Shown: positions 24,605 to 34,543 of the stretch, piece by piece
How the letters are laid out: each line of letters starts with the position of its first letter
How positions within the stretch are numbered: the first letter of the stretch is position 1
Source of the DNA: Haloprofundus halobius
GTDB taxonomy: Archaea; Halobacteriota; Halobacteria; Halobacteriales; Haloferacaceae
Assembly (NCBI RefSeq): GCF_020097835.1
Contig: NZ_CP083666.1
Coordinates: forward strand, 2,604,001-2,668,000
DNA: 64,000 bases
Direction of reading: 5' to 3'
Notes under the pieces: generated by a model
Databases searched by the model: none
Seen by the model: the letters and a program-made list of their open reading frames with translations, nothing else
Told to the model about the DNA's origin: nothing
Position numbers and translations under genes: made by a program

Positions 24605-27517
24605 TCAGTCGAACTCGGTTGAGATGTGGTCCGGGTCCGTCGAATCATCCCCGCGCATCTCGTTCGCCTCGTCGGTGACGAAGTGGAAGCAGGCCCCCCC
24701 TTCGTGACTCTCACAGACGGTGACCGACCAGTCGTGCGCCTCGGCGATGGTGCGGACGATGTGGAGGCCGACACCGATACCGTCGCCGCCGGTCGAGAAC
24801 CCCTGCTCGAAGACGCGTTCGCGGTCCTCGGGGTCGACGCCCGGTCCGTCGTCGGCGACGAAGAACCCCTCTTCGGTCGGTCCGACGGTGACCGACACCG
24901 ACTCCCCGGCGTGTTCGACGGCGTTCCGGAAGAGGTTCTCGAACAGGCCGCGCAGTCGGCTCTCGTTGGCGTCGACCGGAATCGAGCCGTCCGCGTCGAG
25001 CGTGGCGTCGGCGGTCTCGACGCTGCGCCACGCGCTCCGTGCGACCGTCGCGGCGTCCAGCGGTGTGCGCTCGTCGACGGTTCGGCCCGCCCGCGCCAGC
25101 GAGAGCAGGTCGTCGATGAGGTCGTCCATCCGACCGAGCGACCGCTCGACCGCCTCGAACGACTCCTCCGAACCGGTCTCGCGGGCGAGCGACAGGTGGC
25201 CGACGGCGACCGACAGCGGGTTGCGGAGGTCGTGCGAGACGATGTGGGCGAACTCCTCTAGCTGCTCGTTCTGTCTGGCGAGACGCTTCTCGCGACGGGT
25301 TCGTTCGGTGATGTCGGTGTAGATAGCGTAACCGGCGACGTTCGTCTCGCCGATGGCCAGCGGGACGACGTGCAGGAGGAACTCGCGCGGACCGTCGGCT
25401 GTGAGCCGTCGGCACTCGCAGCGAAGGCTCTCGCCGTCCTGAAGCTGCTGGTTGAGTCGCGGGGCGGAACTCGGATCGCCCGCGTCCGCGTCGTCGGCGA
25501 CGATGTACTCGTCGACGTTCTCGCCGACGATGACGTCTGCGTCGTAGCCGAACACCTCCTCGAACGCCGAGTTGACGCGGCGGACGATGGGTTCGCCGTC
25601 GACGAACTCGTAGGCGACGGCGGCGTCGGGGACGTTCTCGAACAGCGCACTAAGACGGTCGCGCTCGGCGCGCAGTTCCTCCTCCGCCGAGAACGTCGAC
25701 AGCACCTCCGTCACGTGGGCGATGAGCAGTTCGGCGAGTTCGACGTCGGCCTCGTCGAACGCCTCCGGTCCGCTGGAGACGGCCTGAAACACCCCGACGT
25801 TGCCGATGGGGACGCTGATACCGGAGCGGTACTCGGGGCGAGCCGGACGAGCCTCCGGCGTCTCCTCGACCGCCCGGATGATCTGGGACTCGCCGGTCGT
25901 GAACGTCCGTCCGGCGACGCCCTCGGAGACGTGCATCGGACGCGCCCCGTCGGCGGGCGCTTCCGACGACATCGCGCGCGGAATCAGGTAGTCAGCTTCC
26001 TCCTCGGCGACGTAACAGGTGTCGAACTGGAGTATCTCCTCCGCTACCGTGACGACGCCGTCGTAGAGCTCGTCGCGCGAGTGGGCCGACGTGAGCCGAG
26101 CGGTCCCGTCGTGCAGGCGGGTGATGGTCTCTCTGCGTTCGCGGACCGCGCGCTCCGAGCGGATGCGCGAACGGGTCGCCGTCACGTACGAGACGAGTGT
26201 CTCGGCGAACTCCAGGTCGTGGTCGTCGAACGCGTTCGGCGATCCGGACAGCGCCTGGAACACTCCGACGTCGGGGATCGGGACCGACAGCGCCGACCGG
26301 TAGGCGTCGCTCGTCGGGTCGGTCCGGTCGTCGGCGTCCATCTCGGAGACGAGCGTCGACTCGCCGCTCAGATACGTCTGTCCGGTGACGCCGTGGTCGA
26401 CAGGCACGTCGTCGATGTCCCATCCGGGCGTCGGGTTCGACACCGCGCGAACGACGAACCGCCCGTTCTCTACGGAGCGGACGTAACAGGTGTCGAGGTC
26501 GAGTACCTCCGCGGCGGCGTCGACGGCGCGCTGATAGAGGCCGCTCTCGTTCGTACAGCCGACGAGATCCGCCGTCGCTTCGTGGAGCCGCGCGACTTTC
26601 CGCCGGCTCCGGCGCAGTTCGGTCTCCGAACGGATGCGTGAGAGCGTCTCCGCCGCGTAGCGCATCAACAGCTCCGCGAGTTCGAGCTCGACCTCGTCGA
26701 AGGCCGCCGGCTCGGCCGCCAGCGCCTGAAACACGCCGACGTCGCCGAAGGGGACGCTGATTCCCGACCGGTAGGTGTCGTAGATCGGGTCCGCCACGTC
26801 CGAGTCGTGGAAATCGTCGACGAGGAACGACTGTCCGGTTCGGTACGTTGCCCCCATCACGCCGTGGTCCACGGGAAGCGGTCTGTGCGCGGGCGACTGC
26901 TCGGAGGCCGCTACCGGGACGAACGTGTCGCCTTCCACGACGCCGAGGTAGCAGTTGTCGAACGCCAGCACCTCCTCGGCGATGGCGTGTGTCCACTCGT
27001 AGAGCTCTTCGGGAGTGGACGCGCCGATGAGCGTCGCCGTCCGCTCGTGGAAGCGGACGATGCGCGCGCGATGGTCGTCGGAGGGCCGACGGGCGTCGGA
27101 GGTCGAGCGAGCGAGCGCCGAAGGACGACCATCACCGGCGGTTCGAATCGCCCACCGGATCTGTCCGACGAGGTCGCCTGCCTCCGGCGCGGCGTAGCCG
27201 TCGAACCGCTCGGGGGCGTCGACGGCCGTCTGTGTGAGAGGTGAACAGAGAACGACCGGTAGCGACGACGCCGCGACGAACGGAGAGAGCGCTTCGGGAG
27301 AAGTGACGACGACGCAGTCGGCGTCGTCTCCCTCCATCGAGGGAGAAGAGACAGAAGAGGTAGAGGAGGCGGCAGCGGTGGAAGAGGCAGCGGCATCGCC
27401 CGGGCGGAGCGTCCGGACCGAGATCCCGGAAGCGTCCGCGAGACTCGATTCGACCGTCGCGTCGTGCGGCGAGTCGGTCGTGACGAGCAGAACACGGACG
27501 GGCGAAGAAGGCGTCAT
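24605..27517 (-). CDS. Sensor histidine kinase: degenerate receiver, 3 GAF, PAS, HisKA, HATPase
   Basis: 970 aa with no membrane segment. Residues 1-125 resemble a receiver domain (VRVLLVTTDSP, DCVVVTSP, PVVLCSP) interrupted by a Ser/Ala run and without a clear phospho-acceptor. Three GAF domains follow (about 150-310, 320-475, 480-640), each containing a DxCY strand, a DHGV/SEGV(M/T/A)G motif and YRS(G/A)(I/L)SVP. A PAS domain spans about 645-755. The HisKA box HIVSHDLRNPL has its His at about 762. The ATPase has NLFRNAVEHA, DDGPGVD and GDGIGVGLHIV. It probably senses a small molecule, redox state or light in the cytoplasm. No response regulator is adjacent. Confidence 0.93.
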   Translation of the reverse strand: MTPSSPVRVLLVTTDSPHDATVESSLADASGISVRTLRPGDAAASSTAAASSTSSVSSPSMEGDDADCVVVTSPEALSPFVAASSLPVVLCSPLTQTAVDAPERFDGYAAPEAGDLVGQIRWAIRTAGDGRPSALARSTSDARRPSDDHRARIVRFHERTATLIGASTPEELYEWTHAIAEEVLAFDNCYLGVVEGDTFVPVAASEQSPAHRPLPVDHGVMGATYRTGQSFLVDDFHDSDVADPIYDTYRSGISVPFGDVGVFQALAAEPAAFDEVELELAELLMRYAAETLSRIRSETELRRSRRKVARLHEATADLVGCTNESGLYQRAVDAAAEVLDLDTCYVRSVENGRFVVRAVSNPTPGWDIDDVPVDHGVTGQTYLSGESTLVSEMDADDRTDPTSDAYRSALSVPIPDVGVFQALSGSPNAFDDHDLEFAETLVSYVTATRSRIRSERAVRERRETITRLHDGTARLTSAHSRDELYDGVVTVAEEILQFDTCYVAEEEADYLIPRAMSSEAPADGARPMHVSEGVAGRTFTTGESQIIRAVEETPEARPARPEYRSGISVPIGNVGVFQAVSSGPEAFDEADVELAELLIAHVTEVLSTFSAEEELRAERDRLSALFENVPDAAVAYEFVDGEPIVRRVNSAFEEVFGYDADVIVGENVDEYIVADDADAGDPSSAPRLNQQLQDGESLRCECRRLTADGPREFLLHVVPLAIGETNVAGYAIYTDITERTRREKRLARQNEQLEEFAHIVSHDLRNPLSVAVGHLSLARETGSEESFEAVERSLGRMDDLIDDLLSLARAGRTVDERTPLDAATVARSAWRSVETADATLDADGSIPVDANESRLRGLFENLFRNAVEHAGESVSVTVGPTEEGFFVADDGPGVDPEDRERVFEQGFSTGGDGIGVGLHIVRTIAEAHDWSVTVCESHEGGACFHFVTDEANEMRGDDSTDPDHISTEFD

Positions 27518-27584
27518 GTGTCGTGGTGACCTGCTCCTACTTCGAGAGCCAGAACATAATCGTTTCGGCTCTGTGACCAGTTAT

Positions 27585-27764
27585 TTAGCCGATAAGAATC
27601 CCGAGGGGTAAACCGTGACTGTCGGTGTCTCCACCGCGTTCGGCCGACACGTCCCGTTCGGGGAGCGTCTCGTTCGCGCCGACGGCGTTGACGAGGACGA
27701 CGAATCCCAGCGCCGTCGCGAGCGAGCGCCCGTCGGGAGACGTTCGGCTCCGTGTGTGCACCAT
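27585..27764 (-). CDS. Uncertain short ORF, possible TspO-like N-terminal remnant
   Basis: 59 codons from the ATG at 27764. The segment LATALGFVVLVNAVGA is hydrophobic and recalls the first helix of TspO/MBR proteins, but the following residues (NETLPERDVSAERGG) are hydrophilic and the rest of the TspO fold is missing. It could be a small membrane-anchored protein or a decayed gene. The surrounding 357 bases (27518-27874) hold no other gene. Confidence 0.35.
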   Translation of the reverse strand: MVHTRSRTSPDGRSLATALGFVVLVNAVGANETLPERDVSAERGGDTDSHGLPLGILIG

Positions 27765-27844
27765 ATCCGCTCTGAGACGCACCGAGGTCCTAACAGTTCT
27801 CCCGACGAATCACGGAGGGACGACCCCGCGACGTTCCCGAATCC

Positions 27845-27849
27845 TTTTA
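27845..27849 (+). promoter_or_regulatory. TATA-like box of alaS
   Basis: TTTTA centred 28 bases before the ATG at 27875 places the transcript start at or just before that ATG. This supports 27875 over the in-frame ATG at 27857, which would lie upstream of the transcript. Confidence 0.5.
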
Positions 27850-27874
27850 GCCGGTCATGGGCCAAACAGAACCA

Positions 27875-30643
27875 ATGAGCAGTCTCGAATCGGAGTATCG
27901 TCTCGACTATTTCGAGGAGAACGACTTCGAGCGCAAGGAGTGTGTCTCCTGTGGCGACCACTTCTGGACGCGCGACCACGGCCGCGAGACGTGCGGCGAG
28001 CCGCCGTGCGACGAGTACAGTTTCATCGGCGACCCCGGTTTCGCCGAGTCGTACACGATGGAGGAGATGCGCGAGGAGTTTCTCTCCTTTTTCGAGCAGC
28101 ACGGTCACACGCGCATCGAACCGTATCCGGTCGCGGCGAACCGCTGGCGCGACGACGTGCTGCTGACACAGGCGTCTATCTACGACTTCCAACCGCTCGT
28201 CACGTCGGGTGAGACGCCGCCGCCGGCGAACCCGCTGTGCATCAGCCAACCCTGCATCCGGATGCAGGACATCGACAACGTCGGCAAGACGGGTCGGCAC
28301 ACGATGGCGTTCGAGATGATGGCCCACCACGCGTTCAACGCCCGCGAGGAGGTCGGCGACAAGTACGCCTACGAGGGCGAGGTGTACTGGAAGGACGAGA
28401 CGGTCCAGTACTGCGACGAGTTCTTCGAGAGCCTCGGCGCGAACGTTGAGGAGATAACGTACATCGAGGACCCGTGGGTCGGCGGCGGCAACGCCGGGCC
28501 CGCCATCGAGGTTATCTACAAGGGTGCCGAACTAGCGACGCTCGTCTTCATGTCGATGGAACAGGACCCCGACGGCGAGTACGAACTCAAGGATGGCAAT
28601 CGCTACTCGCCGATGGACACGTACATCGTCGACACCGGCTACGGCCTCGAACGCTGGACGTGGATGAGCCAGGGGACGCCGACGGTGTACGAGGCGGTCT
28701 ACCCCGACATGATCGCGTTCCTCAAGGAGAACGCGGGAATCGACCACACCGACGAGGAGGAAGAACTCGTCCACCGCGCCGCCAAGCTGGCGGGCGCGAT
28801 GGACATCGACGAGGCCGAGGACATGAAGACGGCCCGCTCGGACATCGCGGGACGGCTCGACGTCGACGCCGAGGAGCTGACGGCGTTGATGCGGCCGCTC
28901 GAAGACATCTACGCCATCGCCGACCACTGTCGGACGCTCGCGTACATGTTCGGCGACGGCATCGTCCCCTCGAACGTCGGGACGGGCTACCTCTCGCGAA
29001 TGGTGCTGCGGCGGACGAAGCGACTGGTCGACAACGTCGGTGTCGACGCACCGCTCGACGAACTCGTCGATATGCAGGCCAAACGCCTCGGCTACGAGAA
29101 CCGCGACACGGTTCGCGACATCGTCCGGACCGAGGAGCGTAAGTACAGAGAGACGCTCGACCGCGGGGGCCGCCGCGTCCGACAGTTAGCCGAGGAGTAC
29201 GCCGAGAAGGACGAGCCGATTCCGACCGAGGAACTCATCGAACTGTACGACAGCCACGGCATCCAGCCGGACATGGTGCAGGAGATCGCCGACGATCGCG
29301 GCGTCGACGTGGCGATTCCCGACGACTTCTACTCGCTGGTCGCCGCGCGCCACGAGACGCCTCAGCAGAGCCAGGAGACGACCGAGCGTGACGAGCGACT
29401 CGCGGACCTGCCCGAGACCGAACAGCTCTACTACGACGACCAGGACCGGACCGAGTTCGAGGCCGTCGTCCTCGACGTGTTCGAACGCGAGGACGGCTAC
29501 GACGTGGTGTTGGACCAGACGATGTTCTACCCCGAAGGCGGCGGGCAACCCGCCGACCACGGCATCATTACCTCCGAGGACGGCTCCGTCGACGTGACGG
29601 ACGTCCAGCGCCGCGACGGCGTCATCCTCCACCGGACCACCGACGACCCCGGCAAGGGCGAGTTCGTCCGCGGCCAGGTCGACATCGAACGCCGCCGCAG
29701 CCTCATGCAGCACCACACCGCGACGCACATCGTCGGCTACGCGGCCCGGGAGGTCGTCGGCGACCACGTCCGGCAGGCGGGTGCCCAGAAGGGCGTCGAC
29801 CGGTCGCGCTTCGACATCACCCACTACGAGCGCCTCACGCGCGAACAGGTCGAGGAGATAGAGCGTGTCGCCAACAGCCTCGTCCGCGACAACGTCCCGG
29901 TGAAACAACAGTGGCCCGACCGCAACGACGCCCAGGAGAAGTACGGGTTCGACCTCTATCAGGGCGGCATCCCGCCGGGCGAGCAGATTCGGCTCATCGA
30001 GGTCGCCGACGACATCCAGGCCTGCGGCGGCACCCACGTCAAGCGGACCGGCGACATCGGGGCCATCAAAATCCTCACGACGGAGCCGGTGCAGGACGGC
30101 GTCGAGCGCATCGTGTTCGCGGCGGGCGACGCCGCGATTCGCGCGACCCAGGAGACCGAGAACGCGCTGTACGAGGCGGCCGACGTGCTCGACGTGAACC
30201 CCGAGGACGTGCCGGCCACCGCCGAGCGGTTCTTCACCGAGTGGAAGGAGCGGGGCAAGCAGATAGACCGCCTCAAGCAGGAGCTCGCCGAGGCGCGCGC
30301 CGCGGCGGAAGCCGAGGAGATAGACGTCGGCGGCACGCCCGCCGTCGTCCAGCGACTCGACACCGACACCGACGAGCTCCGCGCGACGGCCACCGCGCTC
30401 TCCGAAGACGGCAAAGTCGCCGTCCTCGGCAGCGGCGCGGGCGGCAGCGCCCAGTTCGTCGTGAGCGTCCCCGACGGCGTCGGCATCAACGCCGGCGAAG
30501 TCGTCGGCGAACTCGCCGGGATGGTCGGCGGCGGCGGCGGCGGTCCCGCCGACTTCGCGCAGGGCGGCGGCCCCGACGCCGACGAACTCGACGAGGCGCT
30601 CGACAGAGCACCGGACGTGCTCCGGAACGTCCTGAACGCGTAG
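27875..30643 (+). CDS. alaS: Alanyl-tRNA synthetase
   Basis: 922 aa from the ATG at 27875 ([43 protein letters not shown]). The archaeal N-terminal zinc motif is present. The class II catalytic core includes [31 protein letters not shown] and [13 protein letters not shown]. The editing domain carries HHTATHIV and [14 protein letters not shown] helical and Gly-rich C-terminal domain follows ([36 protein letters not shown]1-like). It charges tRNA-Ala and clears Ser/Gly mischarging. Length is normal for archaeal AlaRS. Confidence 0.97.
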   Translation: MSSLESEYRLDYFEENDFERKECVSCGDHFWTRDHGRETCGEPPCDEYSFIGDPGFAESYTMEEMREEFLSFFEQHGHTRIEPYPVAANRWRDDVLLTQASIYDFQPLVTSGETPPPANPLCISQPCIRMQDIDNVGKTGRHTMAFEMMAHHAFNAREEVGDKYAYEGEVYWKDETVQYCDEFFESLGANVEEITYIEDPWVGGGNAGPAIEVIYKGAELATLVFMSMEQDPDGEYELKDGNRYSPMDTYIVDTGYGLERWTWMSQGTPTVYEAVYPDMIAFLKENAGIDHTDEEEELVHRAAKLAGAMDIDEAEDMKTARSDIAGRLDVDAEELTALMRPLEDIYAIADHCRTLAYMFGDGIVPSNVGTGYLSRMVLRRTKRLVDNVGVDAPLDELVDMQAKRLGYENRDTVRDIVRTEERKYRETLDRGGRRVRQLAEEYAEKDEPIPTEELIELYDSHGIQPDMVQEIADDRGVDVAIPDDFYSLVAARHETPQQSQETTERDERLADLPETEQLYYDDQDRTEFEAVVLDVFEREDGYDVVLDQTMFYPEGGGQPADHGIITSEDGSVDVTDVQRRDGVILHRTTDDPGKGEFVRGQVDIERRRSLMQHHTATHIVGYAAREVVGDHVRQAGAQKGVDRSRFDITHYERLTREQVEEIERVANSLVRDNVPVKQQWPDRNDAQEKYGFDLYQGGIPPGEQIRLIEVADDIQACGGTHVKRTGDIGAIKILTTEPVQDGVERIVFAAGDAAIRATQETENALYEAADVLDVNPEDVPATAERFFTEWKERGKQIDRLKQELAEARAAAEAEEIDVGGTPAVVQRLDTDTDELRATATALSEDGKVAVLGSGAGGSAQFVVSVPDGVGINAGEVVGELAGMVGGGGGGPADFAQGGGPDADELDEALDRAPDVLRNVLNA

Positions 30644-30709
30644 ACAGGACCTCCGTGTTCCGCGTCCGCGGACGCAACGCTGACGGTGTCGACGCGTGAG
30701 CTATCGACA

Positions 30710-31495
30710 ATGGTTACCGCAACGAACGGCGGCGTCTCGCTTCACTATCAGACCGACGGCGACGGCGAAACCGTCGCGTTCGTCGGCGACGCGGGCTACG
30801 GCGCGTGGCAGTGGGGCTGGCAGCACGCCGCCGTCGCCGGTCCGTTCGAGAGTCTCGTCTACGACCAGCGCGGCGTCGGTCACTCCGACGCCCCGGACGG
30901 TCCGTACACCGTCGGCGAACTGGCGCAGGACCTCGAAGTCGTGCTCGCCGCCCACAAGGTTCGAAAAGCGCATCTCGTCGGCGCAGGGCTGGGTGGGATG
31001 GTCGCGCTGCAGACGGCGCTCTCTTCGAACCGAGTGGCGAGTCTGACGCTGCTGGCTACCGCCGCGACGGGAGATGGGTTGGACGCCGCGCCGCTGTACG
31101 CGGACCCGACCGACCGCGACGCGCTCCGCCGTGCGACCGAAGCGGCGCTCTCGTCGTCGTTCGTCGAGCGGCATCCCGACGTCGTCGACCGAATCGTCGC
31201 GTGGCGCGCCGACGAGGACGCGTCACCGGGAGCGTGGGAGGCGCAGCGGGCTGCGGTCGAGCGGTTCGACGTGAGCGACCGACTGTACGAAATGACGACG
31301 CCGGCGCTCGTGGTGCACGGCACGGCGGATTCGGCCTGGCCCGTCGAACGCGGCCGCGAACTCGCCGAGGGACTCCCGCGCGGAACGTTCGCGGCCGTCG
31401 ACGGTGCGAACCACCTCGTCGGCGTCGAAGCGTCGAAGGACGTGAACGACCGACTGCTCGCGTTTCTGGAGGGGCAGGCCGACGCGGAGCCGTAG
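30710..31495 (+). CDS. Alpha/beta-hydrolase-fold protein lacking the nucleophile Ser
   Basis: 261 aa from the ATG at 30710 (MVTATNGGVSLHYQTDGDGETVAFVGDAGYGAWQWGWQ). The fold is clear: YDQRGVGHSDAPDGPYTVGELAQDLEVVLAAH, the nucleophile elbow LVGAGLGGMVALQTAL, VVHGTADSAWPVERG (acid) and GANHLVG (His). At the elbow the usual GxSxG reads GAGLG, so the catalytic Ser is Gly. The acid and His sites remain. It may be a non-hydrolytic binder, or use different chemistry as in some fold members. Helix content and length are normal. Confidence 0.85.
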   Translation: MVTATNGGVSLHYQTDGDGETVAFVGDAGYGAWQWGWQHAAVAGPFESLVYDQRGVGHSDAPDGPYTVGELAQDLEVVLAAHKVRKAHLVGAGLGGMVALQTALSSNRVASLTLLATAATGDGLDAAPLYADPTDRDALRRATEAALSSSFVERHPDVVDRIVAWRADEDASPGAWEAQRAAVERFDVSDRLYEMTTPALVVHGTADSAWPVERGRELAEGLPRGTFAAVDGANHLVGVEASKDVNDRLLAFLEGQADAEP

Positions 31496-31584
31496 CCGTC
31501 GCGGGCGACCGCGGACCGCCGCAGACCTCGGCAGGATTCGCCCGGACGCAACGCCTTTCAGCCCCGAGAGACTGATTCTCTACT

Positions 31585-32301
31585 ATGAGCAGACTTCGCT
31601 TCGCGCTTCTCGACGCCTCTCACGGCAGCGGAAGCACCAGACGGAACTTCAGACGCGAACTCGACGCCGACCTCGTGGAGTTCGCCGCCAGCGAGGGAGA
31701 GTTACCGGAGAGCTACGAGTACGACGGTGTCGTCGTCACCGGCTCTCGGGCGTCGGTCTACTGGGACGAAGAGTGGATTCCCCCGCTCGTCGACTACGTC
31801 GCCGAAGCCGCCGAGCGGGGGATTCCGGTTCTCGGCGTCTGTTACGGCCACCAAGTGCTCGCCGAGGCGCTCGGCGGGCGTGTCGGCGGGATGGACGACT
31901 TCGAGATCGGATACAACGAGGTCGAACACCTCGAAAACGACCCGCTGTTCGGCGGTATCGACGAGCGCTTCACCGTCTTCACGACGCACGGCGACACGGT
32001 GCTCGAACTGCCGCCAGGTGCGGAACTGCTGGCGAAAAACCAGTTCGGCGTCCACGCCTTTCGGAAGGGCAACAGCTACGGCGTGCAGTTCCACCCCGAG
32101 TACGACGTGGAGACGGCCCGCGAGGTGACTGACGGCAAGCGCGAGCAGCTCGGCGACACACGGGTCGACGAGGTGCTTTCGGGAATCACGACCGAGCAGT
32201 TCGACGCCGCCTGTGAAGCGAAGCAGTTGTTCGACAATTTCGTCGCCCACGCGGAACGCGTCCGCGAGGAGCGCCGCGAGGAGAAGGCGGCGGAGGTCTG
32301 A
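31585..32301 (+). CDS. Class I glutamine amidotransferase-like protein
   Basis: 238 aa. The triad of class I amidotransferases is present: GVCYGHQ (Cys, about residue 91), FHPEYD (His and Glu, about 173-175), with the oxyanion region VVTGSRASVY. It resembles GuaA-type stand-alone amidotransferases of unknown acceptor. A charged tail (RVREERREEKAAEV) closes it. No synthetase partner is adjacent, so it may act on small gamma-glutamyl compounds or glutamine itself. Cytoplasmic. Confidence 0.87.
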   Translation: MSRLRFALLDASHGSGSTRRNFRRELDADLVEFAASEGELPESYEYDGVVVTGSRASVYWDEEWIPPLVDYVAEAAERGIPVLGVCYGHQVLAEALGGRVGGMDDFEIGYNEVEHLENDPLFGGIDERFTVFTTHGDTVLELPPGAELLAKNQFGVHAFRKGNSYGVQFHPEYDVETAREVTDGKREQLGDTRVDEVLSGITTEQFDAACEAKQLFDNFVAHAERVREERREEKAAEV

Positions 32302-32382
32302 GCCCGCTCGAACTCGGTGCGTCGGTAGGCAACAGGCAACACTTGCGAACGCTTTTTCACACGACGCCCCGCAGAGTCGTAC

Positions 32383-33546
32383 ATGCTCGATTACGTGGAT
32401 TTGGAGGCCGATCTCGACGAGGAGGAGCGGATGATTCGCGACACCGCTCGCCGGTTCGTCGACGAGAAGGTCAAACCCGACATCGGTGACCACTACGAGG
32501 CGGGGACGTTCCCCGGGGAGCTCGTCTCCGAGATGGGTGAGCTCGGCTTCTACGCGCCGAACCTCGACGGCTACGGCCTCCCTGACGTTGGCGAGCGCGC
32601 CTACGGCCTCCTGATGCAGGAGTTGGAGGCCGGCGACGCGGGTATCCGGTCGATGGCGAGCGTGCAGGGCGCGCTCGTGATGTACCCGATTCACGCCTAC
32701 GGGAGCGACGAGCAGAAGGAACGCTGGCTCCCCGACCTCGGGACCGGCGACGCCGTCGGCTGCTTCGGTCTGACGGAGCCGAACCACGGCTCAGACCCCG
32801 GCGGGATGGAGACGCGCGCGGAGGCAGATGGCGACGAGTACGTCCTCAACGGCTCGAAGACGTGGATCACGAACTCGCCCATCGCCGACGTGGCCGTCGT
32901 CTGGGCGCGCGACAGTTCCGCGGAGGACTCGCCGATCCGCGGCTTCCTCGTCGAGACCGACCGCGACGGCGTGACGACGAACAAGATAGAGGACAAACTC
33001 TCGATGCGCGCGTCCATCACGGGCGAAATCGGCCTCAACGACGTCCGCATCCCCGAGGAGAACGTCCTCCCGGGCGTCGAGGGGCTGAAAGGCCCGTTGT
33101 CGTGTCTGACGCAGGCGCGGTTCGGCATCGCGTGGGGAGCGGTCGGGTCGGCGCGCGACTGCTTCGAGACGGCGCGGCAGTACGCCACCGACCGCGAGCA
33201 GTTCGGCGGTCCCATCGCCCGGTTCCAGATTCAACAGGAGAAACTCGCGGAGATGGCGACCCAGATTACGACGAGTCAGTTGCTCGCGTACCGCCTCGCC
33301 GACCTGAAGGAGCGCGGCGACCTCCGACCCGAGCAGGTGTCGATGGCCAAGCGCAACAACGTCCGGATGGCGCGCGACCAGGCCCGCGTCGCCCGGGAGA
33401 TGCTCGGCGGCAACGGCATCACGACCGACTACTCGCCGATGCGACACCTCGCGAACCTCGAAACGGTGTACACCTACGAGGGAACCCACGACATCCACAC
33501 GCTGGTACTCGGGAAGGATCTCACCGGGATTGCGGCTTTCGAGTAG
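32383..33546 (+). CDS. Acyl-CoA dehydrogenase (glutaryl-CoA dehydrogenase-like)
   Basis: 387 aa, the typical family length. FGLTEPNHGSDPGGMETRAE and NGSKTWITNSPIADVAVVWAR are the FAD/substrate signatures. ARFGIAWGAVGSARDCFETARQYATDREQFGGPIARFQIQQEKLAEM and the late LGGNGITTDYSPMRHLANLETVYTYEGTHDIHTLVLG carry the catalytic Glu in YEGTHD. The EGTHDI and RMARDQAR patterns are closest to glutaryl-CoA dehydrogenases. It oxidises an acyl-CoA with FAD and passes electrons to ETF; none is encoded nearby. Confidence 0.93.
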   Translation: MLDYVDLEADLDEEERMIRDTARRFVDEKVKPDIGDHYEAGTFPGELVSEMGELGFYAPNLDGYGLPDVGERAYGLLMQELEAGDAGIRSMASVQGALVMYPIHAYGSDEQKERWLPDLGTGDAVGCFGLTEPNHGSDPGGMETRAEADGDEYVLNGSKTWITNSPIADVAVVWARDSSAEDSPIRGFLVETDRDGVTTNKIEDKLSMRASITGEIGLNDVRIPEENVLPGVEGLKGPLSCLTQARFGIAWGAVGSARDCFETARQYATDREQFGGPIARFQIQQEKLAEMATQITTSQLLAYRLADLKERGDLRPEQVSMAKRNNVRMARDQARVAREMLGGNGITTDYSPMRHLANLETVYTYEGTHDIHTLVLGKDLTGIAAFE

Positions 33547-33552
33547 ATAGTC

Positions 33553-33591
33553 GGGGATCCCCGCAATCGCGGTGAGAGTCCGGAATTGCGG
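33553..33591. terminator. Hairpins after the acyl-CoA dehydrogenase gene
   Basis: GGGGATCCCC (33553-33562) is a perfect palindrome, and CCGCAAT (33561-33567) pairs with ATTGCGG (33585-33591) across a 17-base loop. The two overlapping structures begin seven bases after the stop codon. They look like a terminator or transcript-end structure. Confidence 0.35.
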
Positions 33592-33598
33592 CGTTCGG

Positions 33599-33781
33599 AT
33601 GGATTCGGTAGCGGAGAACTACCAGTCACACCGGGAGACCGACCCGACTAACTTACAGTCAATTTTTGAATCAGTTTTCGGAGAAACGCCGCAGACGTTG
33701 GAAATCACACACTCTCGCCGGAGATGGATGTACGTTTCGGTTGTGACACGGACGGGGAGGCTTTACCTGTTGACAACGTAA
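33599..33781 (+). CDS. Short hypothetical protein
   Basis: 60 aa starting MDSVAENYQSHRETDPTNLQSIFESVFGETPQTLEI and ending RRWMYVSVVTRTGRLYLLTT. It has a helix then strands, and lower GC than the neighbours. It lies in the same direction as and 14 bases upstream of the next gene. No family recognised; it could be a recently acquired or orphan gene. Confidence 0.45.
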   Translation: MDSVAENYQSHRETDPTNLQSIFESVFGETPQTLEITHSRRRWMYVSVVTRTGRLYLLTT

Positions 33782-33794
33782 CGGCGGACGAGCC

Positions 33795-34082
33795 ATGACC
33801 ACTCCAGCGTACAACGGCTCAGCCGAACTCGACCTCACGCACGCCGAGTCGTGGGTCGTCCACGCCGCCGTTCTCGCGGCCATCGAGCGCACGCTCGACA
33901 CCGGACAGAAACCGATGCAGGAGCACACGCTCCGCGAGAAGGTCGAAGAGAACGAAACCTTCACCGGCAGCGAACTCCGCAGGCTCCGACAGATGCTCGC
34001 GACGTATCTCGAGTCCGCCCCCGAACGCGACGTCGAACCCGGCGAAGCCGTACTCGGCTACATCCGCCGGACGATTCAGTAA
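33795..34082 (+). CDS. Small haloarchaeal conserved protein
   Basis: 95 aa, MTTPAYNGSAELDLTHAESWVVHAAVLAAIERTLDTGQKPMQEHTLREKVEENETFTGSELRRLRQMLATYLESAPERD. All-helical and acidic, with no Cys and no membrane segment. It resembles a haloarchaeal-only family of helical proteins of unknown function. It may form a dimer through the two amphipathic helices. It lies between the 60-aa ORF and a convergent DCC gene. Confidence 0.75.
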   Translation: MTTPAYNGSAELDLTHAESWVVHAAVLAAIERTLDTGQKPMQEHTLREKVEENETFTGSELRRLRQMLATYLESAPERDVEPGEAVLGYIRRTIQ

Positions 34083-34141
34083 CGTCCCTCTCGGTCCCCA
34101 CACCGGGTCGAGAACAGCGACCCCGTTAGTTCGTCCTCCCA

Positions 34142-34498
34142 TCACGCCGACGACCGACTGACGATGCGTCCCCAGAGCGCCCGCCGGTCTGCGGCCCACC
34201 GATAGAGACGCTCGCGGACCGCCGGGTACGCCGGTACGCGCCGCAGGAGCGAGAAGACGCACTCGAAAAGCGGATGTGACGTCGCGAGCACCCGCTCTGC
34301 GGCCGCCCCACAGGAGAAGACGGTGTCGTCGGTGAGCAGATGCGCGCACGTCTCGTAGTCGTCGGGGAGGCGAGCGAGTTGGTCGTCGGTGAGCGCCGCG
34401 AACCCGACCAGCTCGAACTCGCCGTAGCGGTCGGCGACGACGGCACACCACGTGCAGAAGCCGCAGTCGTCGTCGTAGACGAGGCGCGGCACGGACAT
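34142..34498 (-). CDS. DCC family thiol-disulfide oxidoreductase-like protein
   Basis: 118 aa. The family name-giving motif is at the N-terminus: RLVYDDDCGFCTWCAVVADRYG (DxxCxxC). It continues with ELVGFAAL, SCGAAAERVLATSHPLFECVFSLLRRVPAYPAVRERLYRWAADRR, the helical C-terminal half of DUF393. The two N-terminal Cys suggest thiol-disulfide exchange. A short gene standing alone; no signal peptide. Confidence 0.88.
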   Translation of the reverse strand: MSVPRLVYDDDCGFCTWCAVVADRYGEFELVGFAALTDDQLARLPDDYETCAHLLTDDTVFSCGAAAERVLATSHPLFECVFSLLRRVPAYPAVRERLYRWAADRRALWGRIVSRSSA

Positions 34499-34543
34499 AC
34501 GTTCGCTTCGGCGGCCGCACCCTTAGTGTATCCAGTTTCTCAC

